DNA of 64,000 nucleotides from Verrucomicrobiota bacterium (GCA_016199985.1 JACQFQ010000030.1:149145-213144); one strand, 5' to 3'; numbered from the stretch's first letter, positions 25,391 to 35,060 are shown. Made by a program: numbers and translations. The notes: generated from the sequence alone by a model not told the origin.

Positions 25391-26323
25391 ATGAACAAGA
25401 CGGCTTTGCTTTTCGCCGGCCAAGGCGCCCAGTCCGTGGGAATGGGCAAGGACCTGGCCGACCAGTTCCCCACCGCCCGCCACTGGTTCGAGAGGGCTTC
25501 GCAAGCGCTGGGGTACGATCTGGGCCGGATCTGCTTCGAAGGCCCCGAGGCCGAGCTGACCAAGACCGAGCATGCCCAGCCCGCGATCTACCTCGTCAGC
25601 TGGGTTGCCCTCCAACTTCTGCGGGAGAAGGCGCCGACCCTGGAATTCCACGCGACGGCCGGGCTCTCCTTGGGCGAGTTCACGGCCCTGGCGGCGGCCG
25701 GCGCTCTGTCATTCGAGGGGGGTCTGCGACTCGTGCGCGCCCGGGGGCTGTTCATGCAAGACGCCTGCGCCGCCACCCAGGGAGGCATGGCGGCAATCAT
25801 CGGCCTTGATGAGGAGAAGACCCGCCAGGTCTGCGAGCAAGTGGGCGTGACTCTCGCCAATCTGAACTGCCCGGGGCAGATCGTTATCTCAGGGCAAGCC
25901 GCGCTGATGGACAAGGCCTGCGAGGCCGCGAAGGCGGCGGGCGCCCGGAAGGCCATGCCGCTGAAAGTGGCGGGCGCCTACCACTCGCCGCTCATGGCGG
26001 AGGCCCAGCCTCGATTGCGGGAGGCCCTGGGCCTTGTTGCCTGGTCCTCGCCTCATGTTCCGGTGATCTCGAACGTCACCGGACGGAGCCACGAGGGCGG
26101 CGCCGCCCTCCAGGGCCGGCTAGTCGAGCAGGTGACCGCTCCGGTCCGGTGGGAGCAATCCATGCGTTTCCTCCTCGACCAGGGATTCACGCGTTTCATC
26201 GAACTCGGGCCCGGGAAGGCCTTGAGCGGCTTCATGAAACGGATCCATGACTCCGCTGAAATCCTGAACGTCGCGGACGCGGCCTCCCTGGACGCCACCG
26301 CGAGAGCCGTCGCGACGCCTTGA
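25391..26323 (+). CDS. fabD: Malonyl-CoA:ACP transacylase
   Basis: A 310-residue enzyme that moves malonyl from CoA to acyl carrier protein. Visible motifs: LFAGQGAQSVGMG at the N-terminus, nucleophile S93 in AGLSLGEFTAL, the Arg of RARGLFMQ, catalytic H198 in VAGAYHSPLM, and FIELGPGKALSGF. The usual GHSLGE reads GLSLGE, a variant also known in some other phyla. It opens a fab cluster with fabG 31 bases on. No clear Shine-Dalgarno site precedes the ATG. Confidence 0.96.
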   Translation: MNKTALLFAGQGAQSVGMGKDLADQFPTARHWFERASQALGYDLGRICFEGPEAELTKTEHAQPAIYLVSWVALQLLREKAPTLEFHATAGLSLGEFTALAAAGALSFEGGLRLVRARGLFMQDACAATQGGMAAIIGLDEEKTRQVCEQVGVTLANLNCPGQIVISGQAALMDKACEAAKAAGARKAMPLKVAGAYHSPLMAEAQPRLREALGLVAWSSPHVPVISNVTGRSHEGGAALQGRLVEQVTAPVRWEQSMRFLLDQGFTRFIELGPGKALSGFMKRIHDSAEILNVADAASLDATARAVATP

Positions 26324-26354
26324 TTCCCTTCGCTCATTCCACTGAATTGAACCT

Positions 26355-27098
26355 ATGCCATCTCTCCCCAACCAAGTTGCGGTTGTGACCGGCGCCGGCC
26401 GGGGCATTGGCCGCGCCATCGCCCTCCGATTCGCCTCCGAGGGCGCCTCGGTCGTTTGCGTTTCCCGCACATCCGACAACGCCGAGAAGACCGCGGCGGA
26501 TATCCGCGCCCTGGGTCGGACGGCCTGGGCCGCCGCCGTGGATGTCGCGGACGGGGCGGCCGTCGCGGGCGCGGCGGAGAAGATTCTCGCCGACGCGGGT
26601 CGCGTGGACATCCTCGTCAACAACGCGGGTGTCACCAAGGACGGCTTGCTGATGCGGATGAGCGAGGCGGACTGGGATGTCGTGCTCGACACGAACCTGA
26701 AGGGCGCCTTCCATTTCACCAAAGCGTTCACCCGCGCCTTCCTGAAGCAGCGGAGCGGACGGATTATCAACATCAGCTCGGTGATAGGGCTGATGGGGAA
26801 CGCCGGGCAGGCGAACTACGCGGCGAGCAAGGCGGGACTCATCGGCTTCACGAAGTCCATCGCGCGCGAGTTTGGATCCCGCGGCATCACCTGCAACGCG
26901 ATCGCGCCGGGATTCATCGAGACCGACATGACCGCGGCGCTGGGCGACGAGCTGAAGACGGCGTTGATGAAGCAAATCCCTCTCGGCGTTTTGGGCGGGG
27001 TGGAGGACATCGCGGCGGCGGCGATCTACCTCGCGGGCCCGGGCGGGCGCTATGTGACGGGGCAGGTTCTGACGGTCGACGGCGGAATGGTGATGTAA
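26355..27098 (+). CDS. fabG: 3-oxoacyl-ACP reductase
   Basis: A 247-residue short-chain dehydrogenase that reduces 3-oxoacyl-ACP with NADPH. The cofactor loop is TGAGRGIGRAIA (12-23), followed by NNAG (89-92), and the catalytic set S142, Y155, K159 in INISSVIG and NYAASKAG. APGFIETDMT and GGRYVTGQVLTVDGGM are characteristic of FabG. Its place between fabD and acpP makes this assignment secure over other SDR enzymes. Confidence 0.96.
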   Translation: MPSLPNQVAVVTGAGRGIGRAIALRFASEGASVVCVSRTSDNAEKTAADIRALGRTAWAAAVDVADGAAVAGAAEKILADAGRVDILVNNAGVTKDGLLMRMSEADWDVVLDTNLKGAFHFTKAFTRAFLKQRSGRIINISSVIGLMGNAGQANYAASKAGLIGFTKSIAREFGSRGITCNAIAPGFIETDMTAALGDELKTALMKQIPLGVLGGVEDIAAAAIYLAGPGGRYVTGQVLTVDGGMVM

Positions 27099-27219
27099 GA
27101 AACCGCTCGACACATCCCCCGCCCGTCGATACACACAGCGCGATTTGCGACCCAGCAACCGAACTCAGGGATCTTGTTGTCGCGTCCTGTGGCCTGAAGT
27201 TGACGGCCGGAAACAGGGC

Positions 27220-27248
27220 TTGACGGTGCCTGGGACCTGACTTAGACA
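27220..27248 (+). promoter_or_regulatory. Possible promoter for acpP
   Basis: TTGACG and TAGACA are separated by 17 bases, about 25 bases before the acpP ribosome binding site. The -35 element is good, the -10 poor. The 175-base gap after fabG suggests a separate promoter for the carrier protein. Confidence 0.3.
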
Positions 27249-27273
27249 GACGCAAACTTAATCGGAGAAAGTC

Positions 27274-27519
27274 ATGGCTGAGAAAACGATCGAGGAAAGA
27301 GTAAAGACGATCATCGTCAACCAATTGGGTGTGACCATCGACCAGGTCACATCGGACGCCAAGTTCATCGAGGACTTGGGGGCTGATTCGCTCGACACTG
27401 TCGAGCTCGTCATGGCTCTTGAAGAGGAATTTGGGAATGAGATCCCGGACGAGGAAGCCGAGAAGTTACAGAGCGTCGGCGACGTCGTGAAATACATTGA
27501 GGATCTTCAGCGCAAGTAG
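27274..27519 (+). CDS. acpP: Acyl carrier protein
   Basis: An 81-residue acidic protein. The 4-phosphopantetheine Ser is S39 in [18 protein letters not shown], the classical ACP signature. Length and charge are typical. A GGAG site lies a suitable distance before the ATG. It carries growing acyl chains for FabD, FabG and FabF, encoded on both sides. A hairpin lies directly downstream and may keep acpP transcript levels above those of fabF. Confidence 0.97.
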   Translation: MAEKTIEERVKTIIVNQLGVTIDQVTSDAKFIEDLGADSLDTVELVMALEEEFGNEIPDEEAEKLQSVGDVVKYIEDLQRK

Positions 27520-27536
27520 ATCGAGCGATTTAGAAC

Positions 27537-27572
27537 GGGGCAGCTGCGGCCGACCAGCCTGGCTGCCCCTTT
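27537..27572 (+). terminator. Hairpin between acpP and fabF (partial terminator)
   Basis: GGGGCAGC and GCTGCCCC form a perfect 8-bp stem around a 17-base loop, followed by TTTAGTTTC and the fabF ATG. The 3-prime arm covers the place where the fabF ribosome binding site should be. It can act as a partial terminator or as a translation block. Confidence 0.55.
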
Positions 27573-27578
27573 AGTTTC

Positions 27579-28838
27579 ATGGGCATTTCCTCCAGCGAGC
27601 GTCGGGTGGTGATCACAGGCCTTGGCGTGGCTTCCCCGCTGGGAAACACCGCCGAGGAGATGTGGCGCAACATCGTGGCGGCGCAGTGCGGGATAGACCG
27701 AATCACGCATTTTGACGCGACCGCCTACGACACCCAGATCGCCGCCGAGGTGAAAAACTTCGATCCGGGTCCCGCCTTCCCTTCGCCGAAGGAAGTGCGC
27801 CGCGCGGATCGGTTCAGCCAATTCGGCATCTACGCCGGGTGGCAGGCGTTGCAGAACTCCGGACTCGATCTCGCGAAGACCAACCTTGACGAGGTGGGCG
27901 TCTTTCTTGGATCCGGCATCGGCGGTCTGCAAACCGTCGAGGACCAGCACAAGATTCTGCTGGCGAAAGGCCCCGGCCGCCTTTCTCCTTTCATGATCCC
28001 CATGCTGATCCTGAACATGGCCTCCGGGCTTTTCTCCATGTTTTACAAGCTTCGCGGACCGAACCTGGCCACGTGCTCCGCGTGCGCGACGGCGACCCAT
28101 GCGATCGGCGAGGCGTGGCGAACCCTGAAAATGGGCGACGCCCAGGTGATGTTCGCCGGCGGCACCGAGGCGACAATTGTTCCCCTGGGCATCGGCGGTT
28201 TCTGCGCCATGAAGGCGATGAGCACCCGCAACGCCGAGCCCAAGCGCTCGTCGCGCCCCTTCGACATCGATCGCGACGGATTCGTCATGGGCGAGGGCGC
28301 CGGCGTTGTGGTGCTTGAGGACCTGGAGCACGCCCGCGCCCGAGGCGCCCGGATCTATTGCGAGGTGCTCGGATACGGCAACACGGCCGACGCCAATCAT
28401 ATGACCGCCCCGGCGCCCGAAGGCGAAGGCGCGGCTCGCTGCATGCGGATGGCGCTGCGCAGCGCGCGGCTGAATCCGGCCGACATCAGCTACATCAACG
28501 CCCACGGGACGTCCACTCCGCAGGGGGACATCTGCGAGACTCAGGCGATCAAGACGGTTTTCGGCGACCACGCCCGCAAGCTTGCGGTGAGCTCCACCAA
28601 AGGCGCGACCGGGCACATGCTCGGCGCCGCCGGCGCGGTGGAAACCGCGATCTGCGCCAAGGCGATCGAGACGGGGATCGCTCCTCCGACGTTGAATGTC
28701 GACAACCCCGATCCCCAATGCGATCTGGATTATGTGCCCCACACGGCGCGCGAGATGCGGATCGACGCCGTGGTGAACAACTCCTTCGGCTTCGGAGGCC
28801 ACAACGCCACCCTCATCCTGCGTCGTTTCACCGGCTAG
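27579..28838 (+). CDS. fabF: 3-oxoacyl-ACP synthase II
   Basis: A 419-residue thiolase-fold condensing enzyme that elongates acyl-ACP with malonyl-ACP. The Cys-His-His triad is C169 in [10 protein letters not shown]309 in [11 protein letters not shown] and H346 in [12 protein letters not shown], with the conserved K341. [15 protein letters not shown] begins the protein and [14 protein letters not shown] ends it. The two His define KAS I/II rather than KAS III, and length and sequence style fit FabF. The start lies immediately after a hairpin with no clear Shine-Dalgarno site. Confidence 0.96.
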   Translation: MGISSSERRVVITGLGVASPLGNTAEEMWRNIVAAQCGIDRITHFDATAYDTQIAAEVKNFDPGPAFPSPKEVRRADRFSQFGIYAGWQALQNSGLDLAKTNLDEVGVFLGSGIGGLQTVEDQHKILLAKGPGRLSPFMIPMLILNMASGLFSMFYKLRGPNLATCSACATATHAIGEAWRTLKMGDAQVMFAGGTEATIVPLGIGGFCAMKAMSTRNAEPKRSSRPFDIDRDGFVMGEGAGVVVLEDLEHARARGARIYCEVLGYGNTADANHMTAPAPEGEGAARCMRMALRSARLNPADISYINAHGTSTPQGDICETQAIKTVFGDHARKLAVSSTKGATGHMLGAAGAVETAICAKAIETGIAPPTLNVDNPDPQCDLDYVPHTAREMRIDAVVNNSFGFGGHNATLILRRFTG

Positions 28839-28863
28839 CGGGACACGCCGCACTCGACGAGCC

Positions 28864-29676
28864 GTGCAAGCGTCGCGAATCGCTCGAAGGCCGGTCGCCC
28901 TGACCATAGCGGGCTCCGATAGCGGCGGCGGGGCCGGGATTCAGGCTGATCTCAAAACTTTCTCAGCGCTGGGCGCGCACGGAACCTCCGTTCTCACATG
29001 CCTGACCGCCCAAAACCCCAAAGCCGTTCGCGCTGTTCATCCCGTCACGCCTCGCTTCCTGCGCGAGCAGCTGGAAGCGGTCTTCTCGGAATTGCCCCCC
29101 GCGGCGGTCAAGACCGGCATGCTCTATTCCGCTTCCATCCTCCGCGAGGTCGTGGCCTGGCGACGTTCGCATCCCGCTCAGCCTTGGATCGTGGATCCCG
29201 TGATGCTGGCAACCCGGGGGGCGTCGTTGCTTGAGCCCGCGGCCCGACGCCTCCTGCGCGACCGCTTGCTACCCCTAGCCACCCTGATCACTCCAAATCT
29301 CGATGAGGCGGCGGTCCTACTGGGAGAATCCGTCCGATCGCTGGGTGAAATGGCCTCCGCCGCCCGACGGTTGCATGAAGCCTTGGGTTGCGCGGTGCTC
29401 GTGAAGGGCGGTCACGTCAGGAACAGCGAGCGCGCGGTGGACATTTTGATTGTGGACGGCCGGGAGCGGCGGCTTTCCGCGCCGCGCGTTCGAGGCGTGT
29501 CGACGCATGGCACGGGTTGCACGTTCTCCGCCGCGATCACGGCAAGGCTGGCGTTGGGAGATACGCTGACGTCGGCGGTCATCGCGGCAAAGCGGTTTAT
29601 GACCCAGGCAATCCGCGGCTCCGTCCGTGTCGGTCGTCACCGCGCCCTGAATTGGGAATGGGAACACGGCCAGTGA
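28864..29676 (+). CDS. thiD: Hydroxymethylpyrimidine/phosphomethylpyrimidine kinase
   Basis: A 270-residue ribokinase-fold enzyme of thiamine synthesis that phosphorylates HMP and HMP-P. Motifs: ALTIAGSDSGGGAGIQAD at the N-terminus, TCLTAQN, VKTGML, WIVDPVMLATRG, LITPNLDEA, VLVKGGH and the anion-hole motif STHGTGCTFSAAI. The best start is GTG, 26 bases after the fabF stop, since no in-frame ATG is near. Its position behind the fab genes is likely transcriptional convenience. Confidence 0.93.
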   Translation: MQASRIARRPVALTIAGSDSGGGAGIQADLKTFSALGAHGTSVLTCLTAQNPKAVRAVHPVTPRFLREQLEAVFSELPPAAVKTGMLYSASILREVVAWRRSHPAQPWIVDPVMLATRGASLLEPAARRLLRDRLLPLATLITPNLDEAAVLLGESVRSLGEMASAARRLHEALGCAVLVKGGHVRNSERAVDILIVDGRERRLSAPRVRGVSTHGTGCTFSAAITARLALGDTLTSAVIAAKRFMTQAIRGSVRVGRHRALNWEWEHGQ

Positions 29677-29716
29677 TTCGCTTGTGTTTCGCGGCGCCTT
29701 CGCCTAAAAGGCCGCC

Positions 29717-31063
29717 ATGAACCGCCGAGAATTTCTTCAAGCCACGGCCGCAACCGTCGCTCTATCCAGCATGGGCGCCTACGCCGCCGAGTTCGCGGAC
29801 CAAAGGAAGCGCGTCGGCCTGATCGGAACGGGCTGGTACGGCAAGGCGGACTTGTTCCGCCTCATTCAGGTCGCGCCTGTGGAGGTTGTGTCGCTCTGCG
29901 ACGTCGACAAGCGCATGCTCGGCGAGGCCGTCGACATGGTCGCCACGAGGCAAGCGTCGAAGAAGCGTCCGCGCGCCTACGGGGACTATCGCGAGATGCT
30001 CAAGGAGAAGGACCTCGACATCGTCCTCATCGCCACGCCCGATCACTGGCACGCGCTGCCCATGATCGAGGCCGTCAAGGCGGGAGCGGACATCTATGTG
30101 CAGAAGCCCATCGGCGTGGACATCGTGGAGTGCCAGGCGATGCTGGCCGCGGCCCGCAAATACGGCCGCGTGGTGCAGGTGGGCACCCAGCGTCGGAGCA
30201 CCCCGCATCTCATCGAGGCCCGCGATCGCTTCATCCGGGAAGGCAAGCTCGGCCGGATCGCGCACGTCGAGATCTGCTGCTACTACCACATGCGGGCCTC
30301 GGAGAATCCGCCCGACACCGCTCCGCCCGAGTGGCTCGACTACGAGTTCTGGACCGGCCCCGCGCCGATGCGCCCCTACAACAAGCTCGTTCATCCCCGC
30401 AGCTGGCGCGCGTTCATGGAATACGGCAACGGCATCGTCGGCGACATGTGCATTCACATGCTCGACATGGTTCGATGGATGATGGATCTCGGCTGGCCGA
30501 CCTCGGTCAGCTCCACCGGAGGCATCCTCGTGGACAAGGCGAGCAAGGCCAACATCTCCGACACCCAGACCGCCGCCTTCGACTTCGGGAACGTCAAGAT
30601 CGTGTGGACTCATCGGACCTGGGGCGATTCGCCCGACCCGAAGTATCCCTGGGCCGCCACGTTCCACGGCGACAAAGGGACGTTGAAGGCCAGCGTCAAT
30701 GGCTATGATTTCATCCCGCAGGGCGGTGGCTCCAGCGTGCACAAGGATGTCACCTACGAGCTCGAAGAGTTTCCCGAGGACAAGACCGAGAAGGATCTGG
30801 AGCGACATGTGGCGCCGGCGATCCGCGGCCACATGAAGGACCTGCTCCGCATGATCGCCACTCGCGGGCGGCCCGTCGCGGACATCGAGCAAGGCTACAT
30901 TTCGAGCGCGTCGAGCATCCTCGCGAACCTCTCCATGCAGCTGGGACGAAGCCTCGCCTGGGATCCGGCCCGCGGGGAAGTCATTGGCGATCCCGCCGCG
31001 AACGCGCTGCTGCGACGTCCCTACCGCGCTCCGTGGGTCCATCCCGAGCCGGCGACCGTTTGA
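29717..31063 (+). CDS. Secreted Gfo/Idh/MocA-family oxidoreductase
   Basis: A 448-residue NAD(P)-dependent oxidoreductase. It begins with a Tat-like leader, MNRREFLQATAATVALSSMG (RREFLQ in place of the strict RRxFLK), so it is probably exported folded. The Rossmann motif is VGLIGTGWYGKADL, followed by IATPDHWHALPMIEAVKAG and YVQKPIGVDI with the conserved Lys. GDMCIHMLDMVRWMM supplies the His of the second domain. Tat-exported MocA proteins are numerous in PVC bacteria and act in sugar degradation, but substrates are mostly unknown. AAGG precedes the ATG. Confidence 0.9.
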   Translation: MNRREFLQATAATVALSSMGAYAAEFADQRKRVGLIGTGWYGKADLFRLIQVAPVEVVSLCDVDKRMLGEAVDMVATRQASKKRPRAYGDYREMLKEKDLDIVLIATPDHWHALPMIEAVKAGADIYVQKPIGVDIVECQAMLAAARKYGRVVQVGTQRRSTPHLIEARDRFIREGKLGRIAHVEICCYYHMRASENPPDTAPPEWLDYEFWTGPAPMRPYNKLVHPRSWRAFMEYGNGIVGDMCIHMLDMVRWMMDLGWPTSVSSTGGILVDKASKANISDTQTAAFDFGNVKIVWTHRTWGDSPDPKYPWAATFHGDKGTLKASVNGYDFIPQGGGSSVHKDVTYELEEFPEDKTEKDLERHVAPAIRGHMKDLLRMIATRGRPVADIEQGYISSASSILANLSMQLGRSLAWDPARGEVIGDPAANALLRRPYRAPWVHPEPATV

Positions 31064-31082
31064 CCGATCGCGACTATCCGCC

Positions 31083-33209
31083 ATGAACTCCCGCATTGTT
31101 TGCGCTCGCGCGCTCCTCGTCCTTGGAGCGCTCTTCGCGACATCCCCCGCCATGACCGCCGCCTTACACTATCCGCCCACGCGCAAGGTCGACCACGCCG
31201 ACACGTATCACGGCGAGCGCGTCGAGGATCCCTATCAATGGCTTGAGAACGACAACGCGCCTGAGACCAAGGCCTGGACCGAGGCGCAGAACCGGGTCAC
31301 GTTCGGGTTTCTCCACGGGATTCGGCGGCGGCAGGCCATTCTGGAGCGGCTGACGCGATTGTGGAACTTTGAGCGCTACGGGATCCCATCCCGCAAAGGC
31401 TCGCGCTACTTCATCTCCCGCAACAACGGGCTCCAAAACCAGTCGGTCCTCTACGCGATGGAGACCCTGGAATCGGAGCCCCGCGTCCTCCTCGATCCCA
31501 ACGCGCTCTCCGCGGATGGAACGGTGGCTCTGTCCGGGTCGAAGGTGAGCTGGGACGGGAGCTATCTCGCCTACGGGCTTGCGGCGTCCGGCTCGGATTG
31601 GAATGAGTGGAAGGTGCGCGACGTGAAGACCGGGAACGATCTCCCCGATCATCTGAAGTGGGTGAAGTTCTCCGGCGCGTCCTGGTCGAGGGACAATCTG
31701 GGCTTCTACTACAGCCGCTACGACGAGCCGAAGCCGGGCGAGCAGCTGAAGGGCGTGAACTATTTTCAGAAGCTGTACTATCATCGTGTCGGCTCCGCGC
31801 AATCCGAGGATCGCCTCGTGTATGAGCGTCCCGACCAAAGAGAATGGGGCTTTGGCGGAGAGGTCACCGAGGACGGGCGCTATCTCGTCATCACCGTTAC
31901 CCAGGGCACGAGCCCGAAGAACCGGGTCTACTATCTGGACCTCTCCCAGCCACGGTCCCCCGTCGTGGAGCTGCTGAACGACTTTGACGCCTCCTACAAC
32001 TTCGTCGACAACGACGGGCCGGTGTTCTGGTTCTTGACCGACCTGGACGCTCCGCGGGGCCGCTTGATCGCGATCGACACGAGGCATCCGGCTCGCGATC
32101 GCTGGGTCGAGATCATCCCCCAAGCCGCGGACACCCTCCATGGCGTCTCGGTGCTCAACCAGCAGTTCGTGTGCAGCTATCTGCAGGACGCGCGATCGCG
32201 GGTGAGGATCGTCTCGCGGCAGGGCGCGCCGGTCCGCGACGTGGAGCTGCCCGGGATCGGGAGCGCCGCGGGATTCTCGGGCGAGTCGAAGGACACCGAC
32301 ACCTTCTACGCGTTCAGCAGCTTCACCGTTCCGGGCGCCATCTATCGCTACGACATGATCTCCGGGAAGAGCTCGATCTTCCGCCAGCCCAAGGTGGACT
32401 TCAACGGGTCCGACTACGAAACCCGCCAGGTCTTCTACTCCAGCAAGGACGGGACGCGGATTCCCATGTTCATCACCCACAAGAAAGGCCTCGTGTTGGA
32501 CGGACAAAACCCCACGTACCTGTACGGTTACGGCGGTTTCAACATCAGCCTCGCCCCGTCGTTCTCCGTCAGCCAGATCGTTTGGATGGAGATGGGCGGC
32601 GTGCTCGCGATTCCCAACCTCCGGGGCGGCGGCGAGTACGGCGAGGAGTGGCATCAGTCGGGCACGAAGCTGAAGAAACAGAATGTGTTTAATGACTTCA
32701 TCGCGGCCGCCGAGTGGTTGATCGCCCAGAAGTACACGTCGCCGAAGAAACTCGCGATCGCGGGCGGGAGCAACGGAGGGCTGCTGGTGGGAGCCTGCAT
32801 GACGCAGCGCCCGGACCTGTATCGAGTCGCGCTGCCCGCCGTGGGCGTGATGGACATGCTCCGGTTCCAAAAATTCACCATCGGCTGGGCGTGGACATCA
32901 GACTACGGATCTTCGGACAACCCCGACGAGTACCGGGCGCTCCGCGCTTATTCCCCCTATCACAACCTCAAGCCGGGCGTCGCGTATCCGTCCACTCTCG
33001 TGACGACGGCGGATCACGACGACCGCGTCGTCCCGGCGCACAGTTTTAAATTCGCGGCGCGACTGCAGGAATTCCATAAGGGCCCGCATCCGACGCTCAT
33101 TCGAATCGAAACAAAGGCCGGCCACGGCGCGGGGAAGCCCACGGCCAAGCTGATCGAAGAGGCGGCGGATCGATGGGCTTTCGTTGTTCATGAGCTGGGA
33201 ATGAAGTAG
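31083..33209 (+). CDS. Prolyl oligopeptidase (S9A), secreted
   Basis: A 708-residue serine peptidase. The start gives a signal peptide (RALLVLGALFATSPAMTAA), and DPYQWLEN follows, the typical family N-terminus. A seven-blade propeller spans about residues 90-445. The alpha/beta-hydrolase domain has the nucleophile S563 in AGGSNGGLLVGA, the Asp in TADHDDRVVPAHS and H681 in KAGHGAGKP. NLRGGGEYGEEWH is also characteristic. It cleaves short peptides after proline in the periplasm. An upstream in-frame start at 30984 would lie inside the preceding gene and was rejected. Confidence 0.95.
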   Translation: MNSRIVCARALLVLGALFATSPAMTAALHYPPTRKVDHADTYHGERVEDPYQWLENDNAPETKAWTEAQNRVTFGFLHGIRRRQAILERLTRLWNFERYGIPSRKGSRYFISRNNGLQNQSVLYAMETLESEPRVLLDPNALSADGTVALSGSKVSWDGSYLAYGLAASGSDWNEWKVRDVKTGNDLPDHLKWVKFSGASWSRDNLGFYYSRYDEPKPGEQLKGVNYFQKLYYHRVGSAQSEDRLVYERPDQREWGFGGEVTEDGRYLVITVTQGTSPKNRVYYLDLSQPRSPVVELLNDFDASYNFVDNDGPVFWFLTDLDAPRGRLIAIDTRHPARDRWVEIIPQAADTLHGVSVLNQQFVCSYLQDARSRVRIVSRQGAPVRDVELPGIGSAAGFSGESKDTDTFYAFSSFTVPGAIYRYDMISGKSSIFRQPKVDFNGSDYETRQVFYSSKDGTRIPMFITHKKGLVLDGQNPTYLYGYGGFNISLAPSFSVSQIVWMEMGGVLAIPNLRGGGEYGEEWHQSGTKLKKQNVFNDFIAAAEWLIAQKYTSPKKLAIAGGSNGGLLVGACMTQRPDLYRVALPAVGVMDMLRFQKFTIGWAWTSDYGSSDNPDEYRALRAYSPYHNLKPGVAYPSTLVTTADHDDRVVPAHSFKFAARLQEFHKGPHPTLIRIETKAGHGAGKPTAKLIEEAADRWAFVVHELGMK

Positions 33210-33860
33210 GTGAGCTCACGGGTTCGAGCGCTGAGCTTTGACGCGGGCGGCACGCTGATCGCGCCCTGGCCGTCGGTCGGGCAGGTTTACGCGGACGCAG
33301 CCGCGGCGAATGGTTTCCCAGGCCTCCCGGCGCCCATCATCGAGGAGGGTTTTCGGCGAGCCTGGAGATCGCGCGCGGGCTTCGACTACTCGCTGAACGC
33401 CTGGCGCGAGCTTGTCCTGGAGACTTTCAGCGGGCTTTGCGCTCGCGACGTCGTTCACGGTTTCTTCCCCGATCTCTATCGCCAATTCGCCCGCCCTGAG
33501 CATTGGCGCGTCCTCCCGGGCGCGTCCTCCCTGCTCTCCGAGCTTCGATCTCGAGGTTTTCTTTTGGCGGTGACATCGAACTGGGACGAGCGTTTGCGCC
33601 CGCTTCTCGGCGCCCTGGGCCTTGCCGATAGGTTCGCGGTGATCACGATCTCCATGGAGGCGGGATGGCAGAAGCCCGACCGTCGGATCTTTCTGAAGAC
33701 CTGCTCGGATCTGGGCGTGCTTCCGGATGAAACGCTTCATGTGGGCGACAGCCCGGGCGAGGACGTCGAAGGCGCGAAGGCCGCGGGCCTGAAGTCCGCG
33801 TTGTTCGATCCGAGCCTGGGGGGATCCCTCGCTTCCTGCGTGGAAGCGGCATTGGGTTGA
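33210..33860 (+). CDS. HAD-superfamily hydrolase
   Basis: A 216-residue HAD phosphatase-like protein. Motif I is LSFDAGGTLI (nucleophile D11; the usual second Asp is replaced by Gly, as in the HDHD3/REG-2-like branch), motif II is VTSNWDERL, motif III Lys is in WQKPDRRIF and motif IV is HVGDSPGEDVEGAKAAG. The helical cap is inserted between motifs I and II. The GTG start abuts the stop of the peptidase gene, so translation is probably coupled. The substrate is unknown, and the missing motif I Asp makes phosphatase activity uncertain. Confidence 0.88.
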   Translation: MSSRVRALSFDAGGTLIAPWPSVGQVYADAAAANGFPGLPAPIIEEGFRRAWRSRAGFDYSLNAWRELVLETFSGLCARDVVHGFFPDLYRQFARPEHWRVLPGASSLLSELRSRGFLLAVTSNWDERLRPLLGALGLADRFAVITISMEAGWQKPDRRIFLKTCSDLGVLPDETLHVGDSPGEDVEGAKAAGLKSALFDPSLGGSLASCVEAALG

Positions 33861-34018
33861 GCGCCGGCCTGGGGCCTTATGGGCTTGGCGATTCCGCCGA
33901 TAGTCGTTTGTATGATTCCGGGACGGCGTCGGAGCGAGCGGGGCGTTTTGCGGGCCCGTCGCAACCTTGGATTCCTGTTGGTGTTTCCCCGGGTATTATG
34001 GAATGTTATCCCGCGTAC

Positions 34019-34996
34019 ATGAGAAAAGGGCTGACAGCGAGCTTTCGGTGTTCCGTTCTTTGGATCGGAATGGCGGCGGTCCCATTCGGCGCAGCGATGG
34101 CCGAGAAGGCCGCTGATCCTGCGGCGCCTCAGCCGCCCAACACCCCCGCAGCGACCCCGGCCGAGCCTGCGGCGTCCGGAACCCCGGAAAACCCTTACAA
34201 GCTCATTCCGATCCGGAATCCCTTTGGATTGGCGCAGCCTGCTCCACCGGCCGATGAGGCGCCTCCTCCCCCTCCCCCCCCTCCTCCGATGACGGTGAGA
34301 CTCTCCGGCATGACCGACTTGGTGGGTCGGAAGATTGCCCTGCTCGTATTGACCGAATCGGGGCCGAACAAGACGCCGCGATCCCGGCAGCTGGGCGAAG
34401 GCGAGAAGGAATCGGGAGTTGAGGTCATCGCGATCGATTTTGCGACCCGCTCCGTGAAGGTGAACAACAATGGCCAGGTGACGAATGTCACGTTTGGTAA
34501 ATTGGAGGCTTCCGCCGCCGCGCCGCCGCCGCAGGGCGGGGGCGGGACCCGTGTTCTGCCCAACTTCCAGAACAGCCCCAATGGGGTTCCTCCTCCACCG
34601 CCCGTTGGCGGGCCGACCGCGAGCAACAATGATGGGGGCAATGGCGGCTCTGTGATCATCGGCGGCCAGGGCGGCGGCGACGCTGCGGGTCGTGGCGCCG
34701 GCCGAGGCTCCGTTTTCACCTCGGGGGCTTATCCGTCCGCAAGCCAGACGCCTGTCACCGCCTCGAGCTACACTCCGGGCTCTGGTTCGACGCCCGCCTC
34801 GGCGGGTTCCTACAACGGCTCCTATAATGGAGGCTCGGTGGGAGGCGGAAGCGGCTCCGTTTACCCAGCGCGCGAGACTCGCGTCAGCTCCAGTCAGCCG
34901 AGGACGGGAACTCCGAGGTTCCAAATTCCCATGCCTCCGCCTCTCCCGGACCCCTCGGAGTTCACCCGAGGCTCCACATCCGGAACGGGACAGTAA
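34019..34996 (+). CDS. Secreted proline-rich protein with possible GspC/PilP-like domain
   Basis: A 325-residue protein. I chose MRKGLTASFRCSVLWIGM because it gives a signal peptide ending AMAEKA; upstream in-frame starts give an unlikely leader. After a Pro/Ala stretch comes IPIRNPFGL, a run of nine Pro, then a compact domain (about 90-160): VRLSGMTDLVGRKIALLVL, GEGEKESGVEVIAIDF and RSVKVNNNGQVTNVTF. This order of strands, with RNPF before it, is reminiscent of the homology region of GspC or PilP pilus/secretion proteins, which is an inference without alignment. The C-terminal half is Gly/Ser/Pro-rich and probably disordered. No secretion genes are adjacent. Confidence 0.6.
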   Translation: MRKGLTASFRCSVLWIGMAAVPFGAAMAEKAADPAAPQPPNTPAATPAEPAASGTPENPYKLIPIRNPFGLAQPAPPADEAPPPPPPPPPMTVRLSGMTDLVGRKIALLVLTESGPNKTPRSRQLGEGEKESGVEVIAIDFATRSVKVNNNGQVTNVTFGKLEASAAAPPPQGGGGTRVLPNFQNSPNGVPPPPPVGGPTASNNDGGNGGSVIIGGQGGGDAAGRGAGRGSVFTSGAYPSASQTPVTASSYTPGSGSTPASAGSYNGSYNGGSVGGGSGSVYPARETRVSSSQPRTGTPRFQIPMPPPLPDPSEFTRGSTSGTGQ

Positions 34997-35042
34997 GGCG
35001 CCGTCTTTCCCTTCCCCAAGAGACATGGCCAGCAGAGAGAAG

Positions 35043-35060
35043 GCGTGGAGAGAGCCACGC
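35043..35060. terminator. Small hairpin downstream of the proline-rich gene
   Basis: GCGTGG-AGAGAG-CCACGC, a perfect 6-bp stem shortly after the stop codon. No T tract follows. Confidence 0.3.
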
